A DNA stretch of 5,603 bases from an uncultured Armatimonadota bacterium. Its GTDB lineage: Bacteria > Armatimonadota > Armatimonadia > Armatimonadales > Armatimonadaceae. The translations under genes and the position numbers were made by a program. This document shows positions 1 to 5,603 of the stretch, piece by piece. The notes below the pieces were generated by a model that saw nothing but the letters and a program-made list of their open reading frames with translations, was not told where the DNA came from and ran no database searches. Location: assembly GCA_903881535.1 (NCBI GenBank), contig CAIRTT010000499.1, positions 1-5,603 of the forward strand, in the 5' to 3' direction. Within the stretch, counting starts at the first letter, position 1. Each line of letters starts with the position of its first letter.

Positions 1-958
1 CGTCATACCAGCCCGCTGTGTCGATGAACACAACCCGCTTGTCTCCGAGGCTGACACGCTTGTTTACGGCATTTCGGATGTCGTCACGGTGTGTGCCATT
101 GAATGGACATAAACCGACAATCACTGCCTTACGATAAGCCGCTCGGATCATTCCAAGATAGTGAACATAGTGATCGGTGTACTTTTGGCCTGGAATACCA
201 GGCTCATTCGTGCCCTGATTGACGACGACAATGTGTGGCTGCCATGAATCCCGTGGGCATCCCGCATAAAACGCATTGAATGCATCGATTGCACCGGGCG
301 CATCCCCGCTCCCGACAAGCATCAATCCAGTCGCCCCAAACCCAACCTGCCGATACTCAGCACCAAGCAGCACCGCCGTACGCCCAACATAAGACATCCG
401 GGAATCTGAAAGCCACGGCCACGTAAATGGCATCCCCGGGTCTACCCCTGCGTGACCCTCCTGGACAACTACGCCCTCGGTGATGCTGTCGCCTAGAAAC
501 TCCATTTTGAGCTTTGGATGCACCCATTCGGTAAGGGGTTTGTGAAATTTTCCGCCATCCGCGATGGCAAAGCCGGTGAAGGTCACGCTTGCGATCAGCG
601 GATGCCTCCAGCGACTCTGGTGCTCATCGAGGCCACGGACCATTAGTTGGACGCGGTGAACACCCGGGGCAAGCCCATGCCCAAGCAGCACCATTTTGGA
701 AAGGTCGGCTTCCTGCCAAGGCTGGTCATCGATTCGCCAGGCAAGCGTGGGAAACGGTGCTTGATTCAGAGAGATGTCGAAGTGCGCAGCAATCCACATC
801 CCGGAAAAGCGCGTGTACACATAGCTGCCACTGTTGACCGTGATGGCCCTGTCCCGGCGACGCCGGTCCCAGCGCCCAAAAAACACACTTTCCTTAGGGA
901 GAACAGGGGGCTTATCGTACCTCGGTGCATCCTTTTGAGCGAACCCAGCTGCAGGAAC
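1..958 (-). CDS. SGNH/GDSL hydrolase with CE2-like N-terminal domain; 3' end outside window, 5' end apparently truncated
   Basis: About 319 codons are open and run off the left edge. Translation shows a beta-rich N-terminal part (FFGRWDRR, YVYTRFSGMWIAAHF, LAPGVHRVQLMVRG) followed by an SGNH fold. Block I is GDSITEG, with the nucleophile Ser codon at 485-487. Block II is around QVGFGATGL. Block III is VVVNQGTNE, with QGTN at 206-217. The block V Asp-x-x-His would lie beyond position 1. A jelly-roll domain followed by an SGNH domain is typical of CE2-type carbohydrate acetylesterases, so it probably deacylates a carbohydrate; the substrate is unknown. The 5' end is odd. The frame opens right after the TAA of the upstream small gene with VPAAGFAQKDAPRYD, which looks like the end of a signal peptide plus the mature N-terminus, but no start codon or hydrophobic core is in frame. 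The first in-frame ATG (797-799) lies inside the N-terminal domain, and a GTG at 884-886 has no properly spaced ribosome binding site. The gene may therefore be a 5'-damaged pseudogene or depend on an unusual start. Confidence 0.85.
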
Positions 959-1135
959 TTAGCGATGGCTGGAAGGCTTATCCAGTGGCTTTTCGCCCAC
1001 AACCGCCTGCGGGACCACCGGGAAGCAATCGCCAGTGGAGCACTTTACAGAGCGATCCTTCGCGCCACGCCACGGAGCCGCACTCGCGATACCAAGGCCA
1101 ATCACCAAAAACAATAGCAGCGCAAAGCGTTTCAT
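959..1135 (-). CDS. Small exported peptide, copy A (58 aa, two-cysteine motif)
   Basis: I do not recognise this family. The start ATG (1133-1135) has a strong ribosome binding site, GGAGAGG, six bases upstream. Residues 1-19 (MKRFALLLFLVIGLGIASA) form a textbook Sec signal peptide: Lys-Arg n-region, hydrophobic core and an ASA cleavage site. The mature peptide would be about 39 residues, with a two-cysteine motif KCSTGDCFPVVP (Cys32 and Cys37) that could form a disulfide or bind a ligand. The first 51 residues match copy B except Ala44 versus Val, and nearly all DNA differences are silent. The tail (DKPSSHR) is not shared with copy B. Its TAA stop is directly followed, in the same frame, by the SGNH hydrolase reading frame. 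The product is probably periplasmic or secreted; its role is unknown. That it is coding is well supported by the silent-substitution pattern and the ribosome binding site. Confidence 0.75.
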   Translation of the reverse strand: MKRFALLLFLVIGLGIASAAPWRGAKDRSVKCSTGDCFPVVPQAVVGEKPLDKPSSHR

Positions 1136-1177
1136 CTCGTACCTCTCCACCCTATCAGAGGATGAAGTTCGCGACAC
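982..1177. repeat. 196-bp direct repeat, copy A
   Basis: This stretch aligns without gaps to 2759-2954, with 12 mismatches counted by hand (about 94% identity). Both copies begin CCAGTGGCTTTTCGCC and end CGCGACAC on the plus strand, and similarity stops abruptly on both sides. In minus-strand terms it holds about 42 bases of 5' leader with the ribosome binding site, plus the first 51 codons of the small exported peptide. Both copies have the same orientation and are offset by 1777 bp. The ATPase gene lies between them. Confidence 0.9.
1142..1148 (-). promoter_or_regulatory. Ribosome binding site of peptide copy A
   Basis: The minus strand reads GGAGAGG, six bases before the ATG of the 58-residue peptide. 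It is identical in position and sequence in copy B. The ATPase and SASA genes have no comparable site before their starts, so this decides the start of the small gene. Confidence 0.75.
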
Positions 1178-1219
1178 TTGCCTTTCCAAGCCAACTGCGT
1201 GTCAAAGGCGCAGCGCAAT

Positions 1220-1255
1220 AAAAATGTGTCGATGGGTGATGCAACCGTACATCAC
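1220..1255 (-). terminator. Weak candidate terminator downstream of the ATPase gene
   Basis: Just after the ATPase stop, the minus strand carries GTGATG-(8 nt)-CATCAC (1236-1255). This is a six-pair stem that can extend by one wobble pair. A run of five T follows 11 bases later (1220-1224). The distance between stem and T-run is longer than in a canonical intrinsic terminator and the stem is not GC-rich, so it may be a chance hairpin. Confidence 0.25.
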
Positions 1256-1260
1256 TAACA

Positions 1261-2454
1261 TCAACCTGAATTCTGGACTGAAAGGTCTGCGGTCTCCGAA
1301 TGTGACAGCATGAGCTGCTCGATGATATGTGGTAACGAGACCGCCGTAATTGCTTCCGTCAGAGGAAACACGTGGGAGCCCGGGTGCACTACATAGAGAT
1401 GGTCCAGAGCGAGGTCCTGAAGTGCTACGTGCATCGATTTTGTCGTGCGGGGCTGGTCTGAAAACTTAAACTCAATGCCTAGCCTCTTCCCTCCATGCGT
1501 TAGCAACAAGTCAAGCTCAGCGCCACTATGCGTTCCCCAGAAGTACGCATCGCGGTCTCCACAGACATGCAAAATCTGCTCGATGCAGAATCCTTCCCAC
1601 GATGCCCCTAACTTCGGATGAGACTGTAGACCAGCCTCATCAGGAATACTCAGGAGTGCATGCAGAATTCCAGAATCTCGCACATACACTTTTGGTGAAC
1701 GTACCTGTCGCTTTTTCAGATTTTCGAACCACGGCGGAAGCTGTCGCACGACATACGTGTCGCTAAGGATATCGACATACCGTCGTGCAGTAGGTTCAGA
1801 TGCTCCCAGTGCTCTGGCAAGTTCTGCGAGGTTTAATACTTGTCCGTGGTAATGCGCAACCATCGTCCAGAAACGTCCCAGAGTAGCAGCCGGTATCTGA
1901 ATGCCAAGCTGTGGGATGTCACGCTCGAGAAATGTACGCCTGAAATCATTAATCCACTGGCGCGCAGCTGTGTCATCACCAGCCAGATAAGCACGTGGAA
2001 ACCCACCACGCCACCACAAGCGGGGCTGAGTATCCATATCCAGTTCAGAGAGAGCAAAGCCAGTTACATCGATAAACGAAACCCGTCCTGCAAGGCTCTC
2101 GCTTCCATCCTTTATGAGCTTGGGGGAAGCGCTACCAAGAATTAAGAAACGAGCCGGCACACCCGGTCTATCAGCGAGCACGCGAAGCAACGGGAACAAG
2201 TCTGGACGGCGCTGTATCTCATCCAAGATTACAAGGCCTGTCAGGGATCGTAGCACCAGCTCTGGATTTGCCAGTCGTGCTAGATCGGATGGTGCTTCGA
2301 GATCAAAGTGATGAACCGGTTCCGGGTAGTCTTCAGCCAACATCCGTGCAAGCGTAGTCTTGCCGACCTGACGTGGCCCGACCAGCGACACGATAGGGTT
2401 GTCACGGAGTCGTGTCCGGATGGTCTGTAGGTAATCACTTCTTACTTCGTCCAT
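1261..2454 (-). CDS. AAA family ATPase with C-terminal DUF4143 domain
   Basis: This is a complete 397-residue protein of the common AAA_14/DUF4143 class. The N-terminal P-loop domain has Walker A GPRQVGKTT (residues 26-34), Walker B LVILDE (74-79) and a sensor-like LILGSAS (104-110). A winged-helix-like segment lies near residues 207-230 (LNLAELARALGASEPTARRY). The C-terminal DUF4143 region has the usual SWEGFCIEQIL (285-295), followed by AELDLLL and IEFK (Glu313, Asp315, Glu328, Lys330), a pattern resembling a PD-(D/E)XK nuclease core. Length and motif order are normal, so it looks intact. Family members are widespread, patchily distributed and often horizontally acquired, and their cellular role is poorly defined. 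The ATG start (2452-2454) lies nine bases downstream of a good -10 element and has no ribosome binding site. Both flanks carry copies of the small exported-peptide repeat, and nothing nearby suggests a partner protein. Confidence 0.93.
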   Translation of the reverse strand: MDEVRSDYLQTIRTRLRDNPIVSLVGPRQVGKTTLARMLAEDYPEPVHHFDLEAPSDLARLANPELVLRSLTGLVILDEIQRRPDLFPLLRVLADRPGVPARFLILGSASPKLIKDGSESLAGRVSFIDVTGFALSELDMDTQPRLWWRGGFPRAYLAGDDTAARQWINDFRRTFLERDIPQLGIQIPAATLGRFWTMVAHYHGQVLNLAELARALGASEPTARRYVDILSDTYVVRQLPPWFENLKKRQVRSPKVYVRDSGILHALLSIPDEAGLQSHPKLGASWEGFCIEQILHVCGDRDAYFWGTHSGAELDLLLTHGGKRLGIEFKFSDQPRTTKSMHVALQDLALDHLYVVHPGSHVFPLTEAITAVSLPHIIEQLMLSHSETADLSVQNSG

Positions 2455-2732
2455 TTCATTGAAATACTAACATACAACGTTAGAAATACAAGAAAATCTA
2501 GAACGAACTACGTCCCGTTTGTAAGTACGAAAAAGCTTTGCAATCGAGATTTACAAGTGCGTAACACGCTCTTCTTGATGTGTCCTGCACACAAAGCAGA
2601 CTTGGTAGCCGAATGGAAAACGCATTGCTCTCGTTGCTCTACAGTTGGCGGTTGGTTTGTAGCTTGACAGCAACCGAAATCGTCATCGAGTATTTAGGTC
2701 ATTGCGGCAGCCTCAAAGCATGCCATCCGATT
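2455..2732. other. Gene-free spacer between the ATPase start and peptide copy B
   Basis: I find no convincing gene here on either strand. The half next to the ATPase (about 2455-2560) is AT-rich and carries its putative promoter. The rest has no recognisable motif, tRNA or repeat. A minus-strand open stretch from about 2690 down to 2508 lacks a start codon and resembles nothing I know. On the minus strand this region is also downstream of peptide copy B, but no clear terminator hairpin is visible. Confidence 0.5.
2464..2491 (-). promoter_or_regulatory. Putative promoter of the ATPase gene (short-leader type)
   Basis: The minus strand shows a -35-like TTGTAT (2486-2491), a 16-base spacer and a -10 TAGTAT (2464-2469) preceded by the extended TG (TGtTAGTAT). 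The ATG is nine bases beyond the hexamer, so transcription would start within a few bases of it. The lack of a Shine-Dalgarno sequence agrees with a leaderless or near-leaderless mRNA. Confidence 0.5.
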
Positions 2733-2912
2733 CTAAAGCTCTGCGGGAGGCACCCTCGCCAGTGGCTTTTCGCCTACAACCACCTGCGGGACCACTGGGA
2801 AGCAATCGCCAGTGGAGCACTTTACAGAGCGATCCTTCGCGCCACGCCACGGCGCCGCACTCGCGATACCAAGGCCAATCACTAAAAATAGCAGCAGTGC
2901 AAAGCGTTTCAT
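2733..2912 (-). CDS. Small exported peptide, copy B (59 aa, two-cysteine motif)
   Basis: This is a second copy of the unrecognised exported peptide. The ATG (2910-2912) has GGAGAGG six bases upstream. The signal peptide and the mature segment through residue 51 match copy A, including KCSTGDCFPVVP, with Val instead of Ala at residue 44. Eight of nine base differences in the shared codons are silent, including two in one leucine codon. The last eight residues (ARVPPAEL) are unrelated to copy A. It is transcribed away from the esterase gene at 3010, with 97 bases between the two starts. No long reading frame follows it, so the peptide works as a stand-alone gene here. This argues against its being merely the signal peptide of a larger enzyme. 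Function is unknown. Confidence 0.75.
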   Translation of the reverse strand: MKRFALLLFLVIGLGIASAAPWRGAKDRSVKCSTGDCFPVVPQVVVGEKPLARVPPAEL

Positions 2913-2954
2913 TTCGTACCTCTCCACCCTATCAGAGGATGGACTTCGCGACAC
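2759..2954. repeat. 196-bp direct repeat, copy B
   Basis: Partner of 982-1177, in the same orientation with no gaps. The 12 mismatches fall as nine in the coding part and three in the leader. The left boundary lies inside the small gene after codon 51, and the right boundary lies upstream of its ribosome binding site. Sequence beyond both boundaries is unrelated to the flanks of copy A. Confidence 0.9.
2919..2925 (-). promoter_or_regulatory. Ribosome binding site of peptide copy B
   Basis: The minus strand reads GGAGAGG with a six-base spacer (TACGAA) before the ATG. It is conserved with copy A, where only the base adjacent to the ATG differs. Confidence 0.75.
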
Positions 2955-2971
2955 AGGTTCAAAAACCAGCT

Positions 2972-3002
2972 TTGTATTCATCGACTAAATCCCTGCTAGA
3001 AT
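2972..3002 (+). promoter_or_regulatory. Putative promoter of the double-SASA gene (leaderless type)
   Basis: The plus strand has an extended -10, TGcTAGAAT (2994-3002). The hexamer TAGAAT ends seven bases before the ATG at 3010, placing the expected transcription start on or next to the start codon. A -35-like TTGTAT (2972-2977) sits 19 bases upstream, which is a long spacer. No Shine-Dalgarno sequence precedes the ATG. The layout matches leaderless promoters known from several phyla. Confidence 0.5.
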
Positions 3003-3009
3003 CTACGCC

Positions 3010-4584
3010 ATGCGCACTCCCATCAAGGTCTTCATCCTCGCCGGTCAGTCAAACATGGTCGGTTCCGATGCCCATGCCGCGAAAATCGACTCCTATCCCG
3101 CCTATAAAGGTGTCGGTGCGACACAACCCGATGTCCGCTTTACAAGTTTGCCAGAGCTCCCGAAAGCGGGATTCCAAGGCTGGACATCGCTCACGCCAAA
3201 CGATGCCTTTGGCCCCGAAGTAACCTTTACACGCGCAGTCACCAAAGCACTGAAACAACCCATTGCGATTATCAAATCCGCCATCGGAGGCACAACCGCC
3301 GCCTATGACTGGAACCCTGATGCCCCCGAAAGCGGCCAAAAACTCTACCCCCGCACGCTTGTGCTCATCCGCGGCGCCCTCAAAAATCTGACCGAGCAGG
3401 GAATTCCGTACACCATCGAAGGTGTTCTCTGGCACCAAGGCGAGAATGACATGCTCGACCGCCGTGTAAACGGGAATTACGCTGCGAACCTCACCCGTAT
3501 CATCAAGCAGTTCCGGACTGATCTTGGTACTCCTAACCTGAAGTGGTTCATGGGCGAGGTCAGCACCAAAGGCATTTGGGGGATGGACAACCGCTCCAAT
3601 ATGTCCATCCTACGCAAGCAGCAACAGCAGGTCTTGGATTCCGATAAGTCCATCACGTTTGTCCCGACCAGCCATTTGGCCTTCGATGTGATGGGATCCG
3701 GACAGCCCCACTACCACTTCGGGACGCAGGGACAGCTGCAAATGGGGGATGCGTTTGCGGACGCCTATCTCGGCAAACCGGGAAAAACACGCGTTCTCAC
3801 ACGGCGACCATCCCCAAAATTCCCGCCAAAGGGCAGACGTGTGCACATCGTTTTGCTGGCGGGACAGCGGAATGCCGAAGGGGATGATGCCTTTGTTCAG
3901 GACATTTCGAGCAGCCCAACGGTGGGTTCGCTGGCAATGCCCAATGAGAGAATTCTGTTCCGTTATTCCATCGGGGGTGGCGTTCAGACATCAAATACCT
4001 GGGAGGCTCTCGCCCCGGTAAGCACCCTTGGGACCTTTGGCCCCGAGCTTTCCTTTGGTAAGCGGCTCAGGGAAAGCATTCCCATGACAGATGGCATCGC
4101 GATTCTCAAGTTCACCCACAGCGGCGCACAGATCGCAGACTGGCTACCGGGTAGCCCCGAGGCTGAGCGGAATGTCCATCAACAGCTGCTCGCATTTGTT
4201 ACCGCAGCTGTGAATGACCTGACAAAGCGTGGCTATACCGTCGTTCCGGTTGGAATTTGCTGGCATGCAGGCGAGAATGACACCTACTACAGCCCGTACA
4301 TCCGCGACTATGCTGCACGCCTACAGCAGCTGGCAACATCCATTCGCGTGACCTGTAACGCCCCGAACCTGTCCTTTGTTTGCTCCGAGCAACACCCAAA
4401 GAGCCCATGGGTCCACATCGATGAGATGAATGCGCAGCTGGCAAAGCTGAGTGAGAGTGACAAGAACACAACCGTTCTGCCGACCGCAGCCATCCCGCAT
4501 GGCAAGGTGCACTTTGGAGCCGCGGGAACGGTTGCGCTTGGTGAACTCTACGCGGATGCCATCCTGAAGCGCTTAAAGCCTTAG
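3010..4584 (+). CDS. Tandem SASA (sialate O-acetylesterase/CE6-type) domain protein
   Basis: This 524-residue protein has two homologous SASA/SGNH esterase domains. Domain 1 (about 5-255) has the nucleophile motif LAGQSNM (Ser14), FGPE (67-70), IGGTTAAYDW (92-101), WHQGEND (141-147) and a C-terminal HYHFG (His236 or His234) as the likely catalytic His. Domain 2 (about 277-522) repeats the order: LLAGQRNAEG (285-288 is GQRN), FGPE (343-346), SGAQIADW (371-378), WHAGEND (418-424) and KVHFG (His501). In domain 2 the nucleophile Ser is replaced by Arg287 and the Gln of HQGE by Ala420, so it is probably catalytically dead. Family members remove O-acetyl groups from sialic acid or plant-type polysaccharides; the substrate here is unknown. 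ATG 3010 is the first start after an in-frame TAA at 2986. No signal peptide is visible, so the protein is predicted to be cytoplasmic. Its stop codon abuts the stop of the convergent acetyltransferase gene. Confidence 0.92.
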   Translation: MRTPIKVFILAGQSNMVGSDAHAAKIDSYPAYKGVGATQPDVRFTSLPELPKAGFQGWTSLTPNDAFGPEVTFTRAVTKALKQPIAIIKSAIGGTTAAYDWNPDAPESGQKLYPRTLVLIRGALKNLTEQGIPYTIEGVLWHQGENDMLDRRVNGNYAANLTRIIKQFRTDLGTPNLKWFMGEVSTKGIWGMDNRSNMSILRKQQQQVLDSDKSITFVPTSHLAFDVMGSGQPHYHFGTQGQLQMGDAFADAYLGKPGKTRVLTRRPSPKFPPKGRRVHIVLLAGQRNAEGDDAFVQDISSSPTVGSLAMPNERILFRYSIGGGVQTSNTWEALAPVSTLGTFGPELSFGKRLRESIPMTDGIAILKFTHSGAQIADWLPGSPEAERNVHQQLLAFVTAAVNDLTKRGYTVVPVGICWHAGENDTYYSPYIRDYAARLQQLATSIRVTCNAPNLSFVCSEQHPKSPWVHIDEMNAQLAKLSESDKNTTVLPTAAIPHGKVHFGAAGTVALGELYADAILKRLKP

Positions 4585-5193
4585 TTAGTCGAGGATGCCT
4601 TTGTAGCGGTCAGCGCGGATATCCGGCCACTCAGAATCCAGCATCGAGAACCACACCGTGTCCCGATTCTGGCCCTTGACGACCATATGTTGCCGGAATG
4701 TCCCCTCGTAGGTAAAGCCGTAGCTCTTCGCGGCAGCCACGCTGCGGAGATTCTTATGGTGGCATTTCCACTCGATGCGCCGGAACTGCAGATTTTCGAA
4801 GATGTGCGTGAGCATCACTCCGGTCACGCGCCTTGATATGCCTTGGCCCTGAACATCCGGGATGTACCAAATCGTCCCAAGCTCGCAGCGCTTGTCACTA
4901 TCAGATATCTCCATGATGCGGAGCTGGCCCGCGGGTACCCACGCATCCCCTTTCGGGATGTCAATCGTCAACGCGATGTTCATCGGGTGATCGACGGCGA
5001 CCTGCATCCACGCTTGAAATGCATGGACATCGGGGAATGGCCCCCAATGCATCCAGCGCCAAATCTGAGCATCACAGTCAACCCCGTGGGCTGCAGCAAA
5101 CAATGCAAGTGCATCAGTTTTAGGATCCGCGAGTCGGATGCGTACATCAGCTGTTTGGATGTCCGCTGGCCAGAGGCGTTCTTTATTGAGCAT
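4585..5193 (-). CDS. GNAT-family N-acetyltransferase (RimJ/RimL-like)
   Basis: The 202-residue product has the layout of the Acetyltransf_3 (RimJ/RimL-like) GNAT group. IWYIPDVQGQGISRRV (108-123) contains the acetyl-CoA pyrophosphate-binding Q-x-x-G-x-G-like motif (V-Q-G-Q-G). It is followed by FRRIEWKCHHKNLRSVAAAKSYGF (137-160), with the conserved Asn148 and the GF turn, and then YEGTFRQHMVVKGQNRDTVW (162-181), typical of small-molecule or protein N-acetyltransferases of this subgroup. It would transfer acetyl from acetyl-CoA to an amine, and the acceptor is unknown. It starts six bases after the stop of the upstream PolX gene, with no obvious own ribosome binding site, so the two are probably cotranscribed and perhaps translationally coupled. 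It converges on the double-SASA gene with zero bases between the two stop codons. Confidence 0.9.
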   Translation of the reverse strand: MLNKERLWPADIQTADVRIRLADPKTDALALFAAAHGVDCDAQIWRWMHWGPFPDVHAFQAWMQVAVDHPMNIALTIDIPKGDAWVPAGQLRIMEISDSDKRCELGTIWYIPDVQGQGISRRVTGVMLTHIFENLQFRRIEWKCHHKNLRSVAAAKSYGFTYEGTFRQHMVVKGQNRDTVWFSMLDSEWPDIRADRYKGILD

Positions 5194-5199
5194 CGCGTG

Positions 5200-5603
5200 C
5201 TAAATCCGTAGCAGCCAGGCGACGAGCTTGCCGGGCTCCCAGCAGTTCACGACCTGCTCCTTGGTAAGGCCCGCGCGCCGGGCCATTGCAAGACCGTACG
5301 GCAGCCAGTCAAAGTGATTGATTGAGTGTGCATCCGCATTGATACTGAACTTTGCGCCCTTTGCCGCACCCCTACGGACCCATACATCGCAAAGATCCAT
5401 CCGCTCCGGACCTGCATTGATCTCAATCGCGACATTGTGTTTGACTGCGGCATCGATGATGGCGTTCATGTCCACCGCATAGCCTTCCCGTCGACCGAGG
5501 AGGCGCCCCGTCGGGTGGCCCAGAATCCGCGTTTTTGGATGTGCGATGGCCGTGCACATCCGGTCGGTCATTTGCGCCTCGGTTTCCTTGTAGCGGATAT
5601 GCA
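5200..5603 (-). CDS. polX: DNA polymerase/3'-5' exonuclease PolX, C-terminal PHP domain (5' part outside window)
   Basis: Only the last 133 residues are present; the frame is open to the right edge, and the gene start lies beyond it. The segment matches the end of the PHP domain of bacterial family X DNA polymerases: KETEAQMTDRM, ILGHPTGRLLGRREGY with a metal-ligand His, AIEINAGPERMDL, and FSINADAHS with the Asp-x-His ligand pair, followed by YGLAMARRAGL. Full-length members are usually about 570-580 residues, with an N-terminal Pol X core and a C-terminal PHP 3'-5' exonuclease, and act in DNA repair. An isolated PHP phosphoesterase cannot be excluded, but the HPTGRLL and SINADAHS wording is characteristic of PolX. 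The acetyltransferase gene follows after six bases. Confidence 0.85.
   Translation of the reverse strand, partial: HIRYKETEAQMTDRMCTAIAHPKTRILGHPTGRLLGRREGYAVDMNAIIDAAVKHNVAIEINAGPERMDLCDVWVRRGAAKGAKFSINADAHSINHFDWLPYGLAMARRAGLTKEQVVNCWEPGKLVAWLLRI

Noticed and set aside
1149..1157. Extended -10-like TGaTAGGGT upstream of peptide copy A (also at 2926-2934 for copy B)
   Set aside because: A transcription start seven bases downstream would fall at the ribosome binding site and remove most of it, so this is unlikely to be the working promoter.
589..1313. Several plus-strand open frames of 80-156 codons opposite the esterase and peptide A
   Set aside because: They are antisense shadows of the SGNH hydrolase and the repeat, with no family motifs and no ribosome binding sites. 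The minus-strand frames carry the recognisable SGNH blocks.
2551..2572. Small hairpin GCGT-aac-ACGC followed by a T/C-rich run on the plus strand
   Set aside because: The stem is only four pairs, the T-run is interrupted, and no plus-strand gene lies upstream for it to terminate.
2508..2690. Minus-strand open stretch of about 60 codons between the ATPase and peptide B
   Set aside because: It has no start codon, no ribosome binding site and no recognisable motif, and it lies partly over the ATPase promoter region.
982..2954. Insertion sequence or composite transposon made of the 196-bp repeats and the ATPase
   Set aside because: No transposase, terminal inverted repeats or target-site duplication could be seen. 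The repeats encode a selected peptide rather than IS ends, so I call only a direct repeat.
2580..3223. Plus-strand open frames across repeat copy B
   Set aside because: They are antisense to the small peptide and overlap the start of the SASA gene in another frame. The silent-substitution pattern supports the minus-strand peptide instead.
1..5603. CRISPR array, tRNA, rRNA or riboswitch
   Set aside because: No regularly spaced short repeats, cloverleaf-like sequence or known aptamer core was recognised by eye.

Overview
This window holds parts or all of seven protein genes from an unidentified bacterium. The DNA is moderately GC-rich with AT-rich intergenic patches. The gene mix (a CE2-like SGNH esterase, a double SASA/CE6-type esterase, a PHP-containing PolX) would fit Planctomycetota, Verrucomicrobiota or Armatimonadota. 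That placement is a weak inference, because no RNA or taxonomic marker gene is present.

Layout, left to right. (1) About 1-958, minus strand: a secreted-type SGNH/GDSL hydrolase with a CE2-like N-terminal domain. Its 3' end lies beyond the left edge and its 5' end looks damaged. (2) 959-1135, minus: a 58-residue exported peptide (copy A) with a strong ribosome binding site. (3) 1261-2454, minus: an AAA ATPase with a C-terminal DUF4143 domain. (4) 2455-2732: a gene-free, partly AT-rich spacer with the ATPase promoter. (5) 2733-2912, minus: a second copy (B) of the exported peptide. (6) 3010-4584, plus: a divergently transcribed protein with two SASA-type esterase domains, the second lacking the nucleophile serine. 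(7) 4585-5193, minus: a RimJ/RimL-like GNAT acetyltransferase. (8) 5200 to the right edge, minus: the C-terminal PHP portion of a bacterial family X DNA polymerase, which probably forms an operon with the acetyltransferase.

The most notable structure is a 196-bp direct repeat (982-1177 and 2759-2954, 12 mismatches by hand alignment). It brackets the ATPase gene and carries the start, ribosome binding site and first 51 codons of the small exported peptide. Within those codons, 8 of 9 base differences are silent, so the peptide is almost certainly a real gene under selection. Beyond codon 51 the two copies have unrelated tails. Copy A ends exactly where a hydrophobic, frame-shifted remnant of a signal peptide begins, and that remnant leads into the SGNH hydrolase. 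The simplest reading is that the repeat, perhaps together with the ATPase, was inserted or recombined into the 5' end of the esterase gene.

The two esterases would remove acyl groups from carbohydrates or glycans. The ATPase and the polymerase/acetyltransferase pair have no evident functional link to them.
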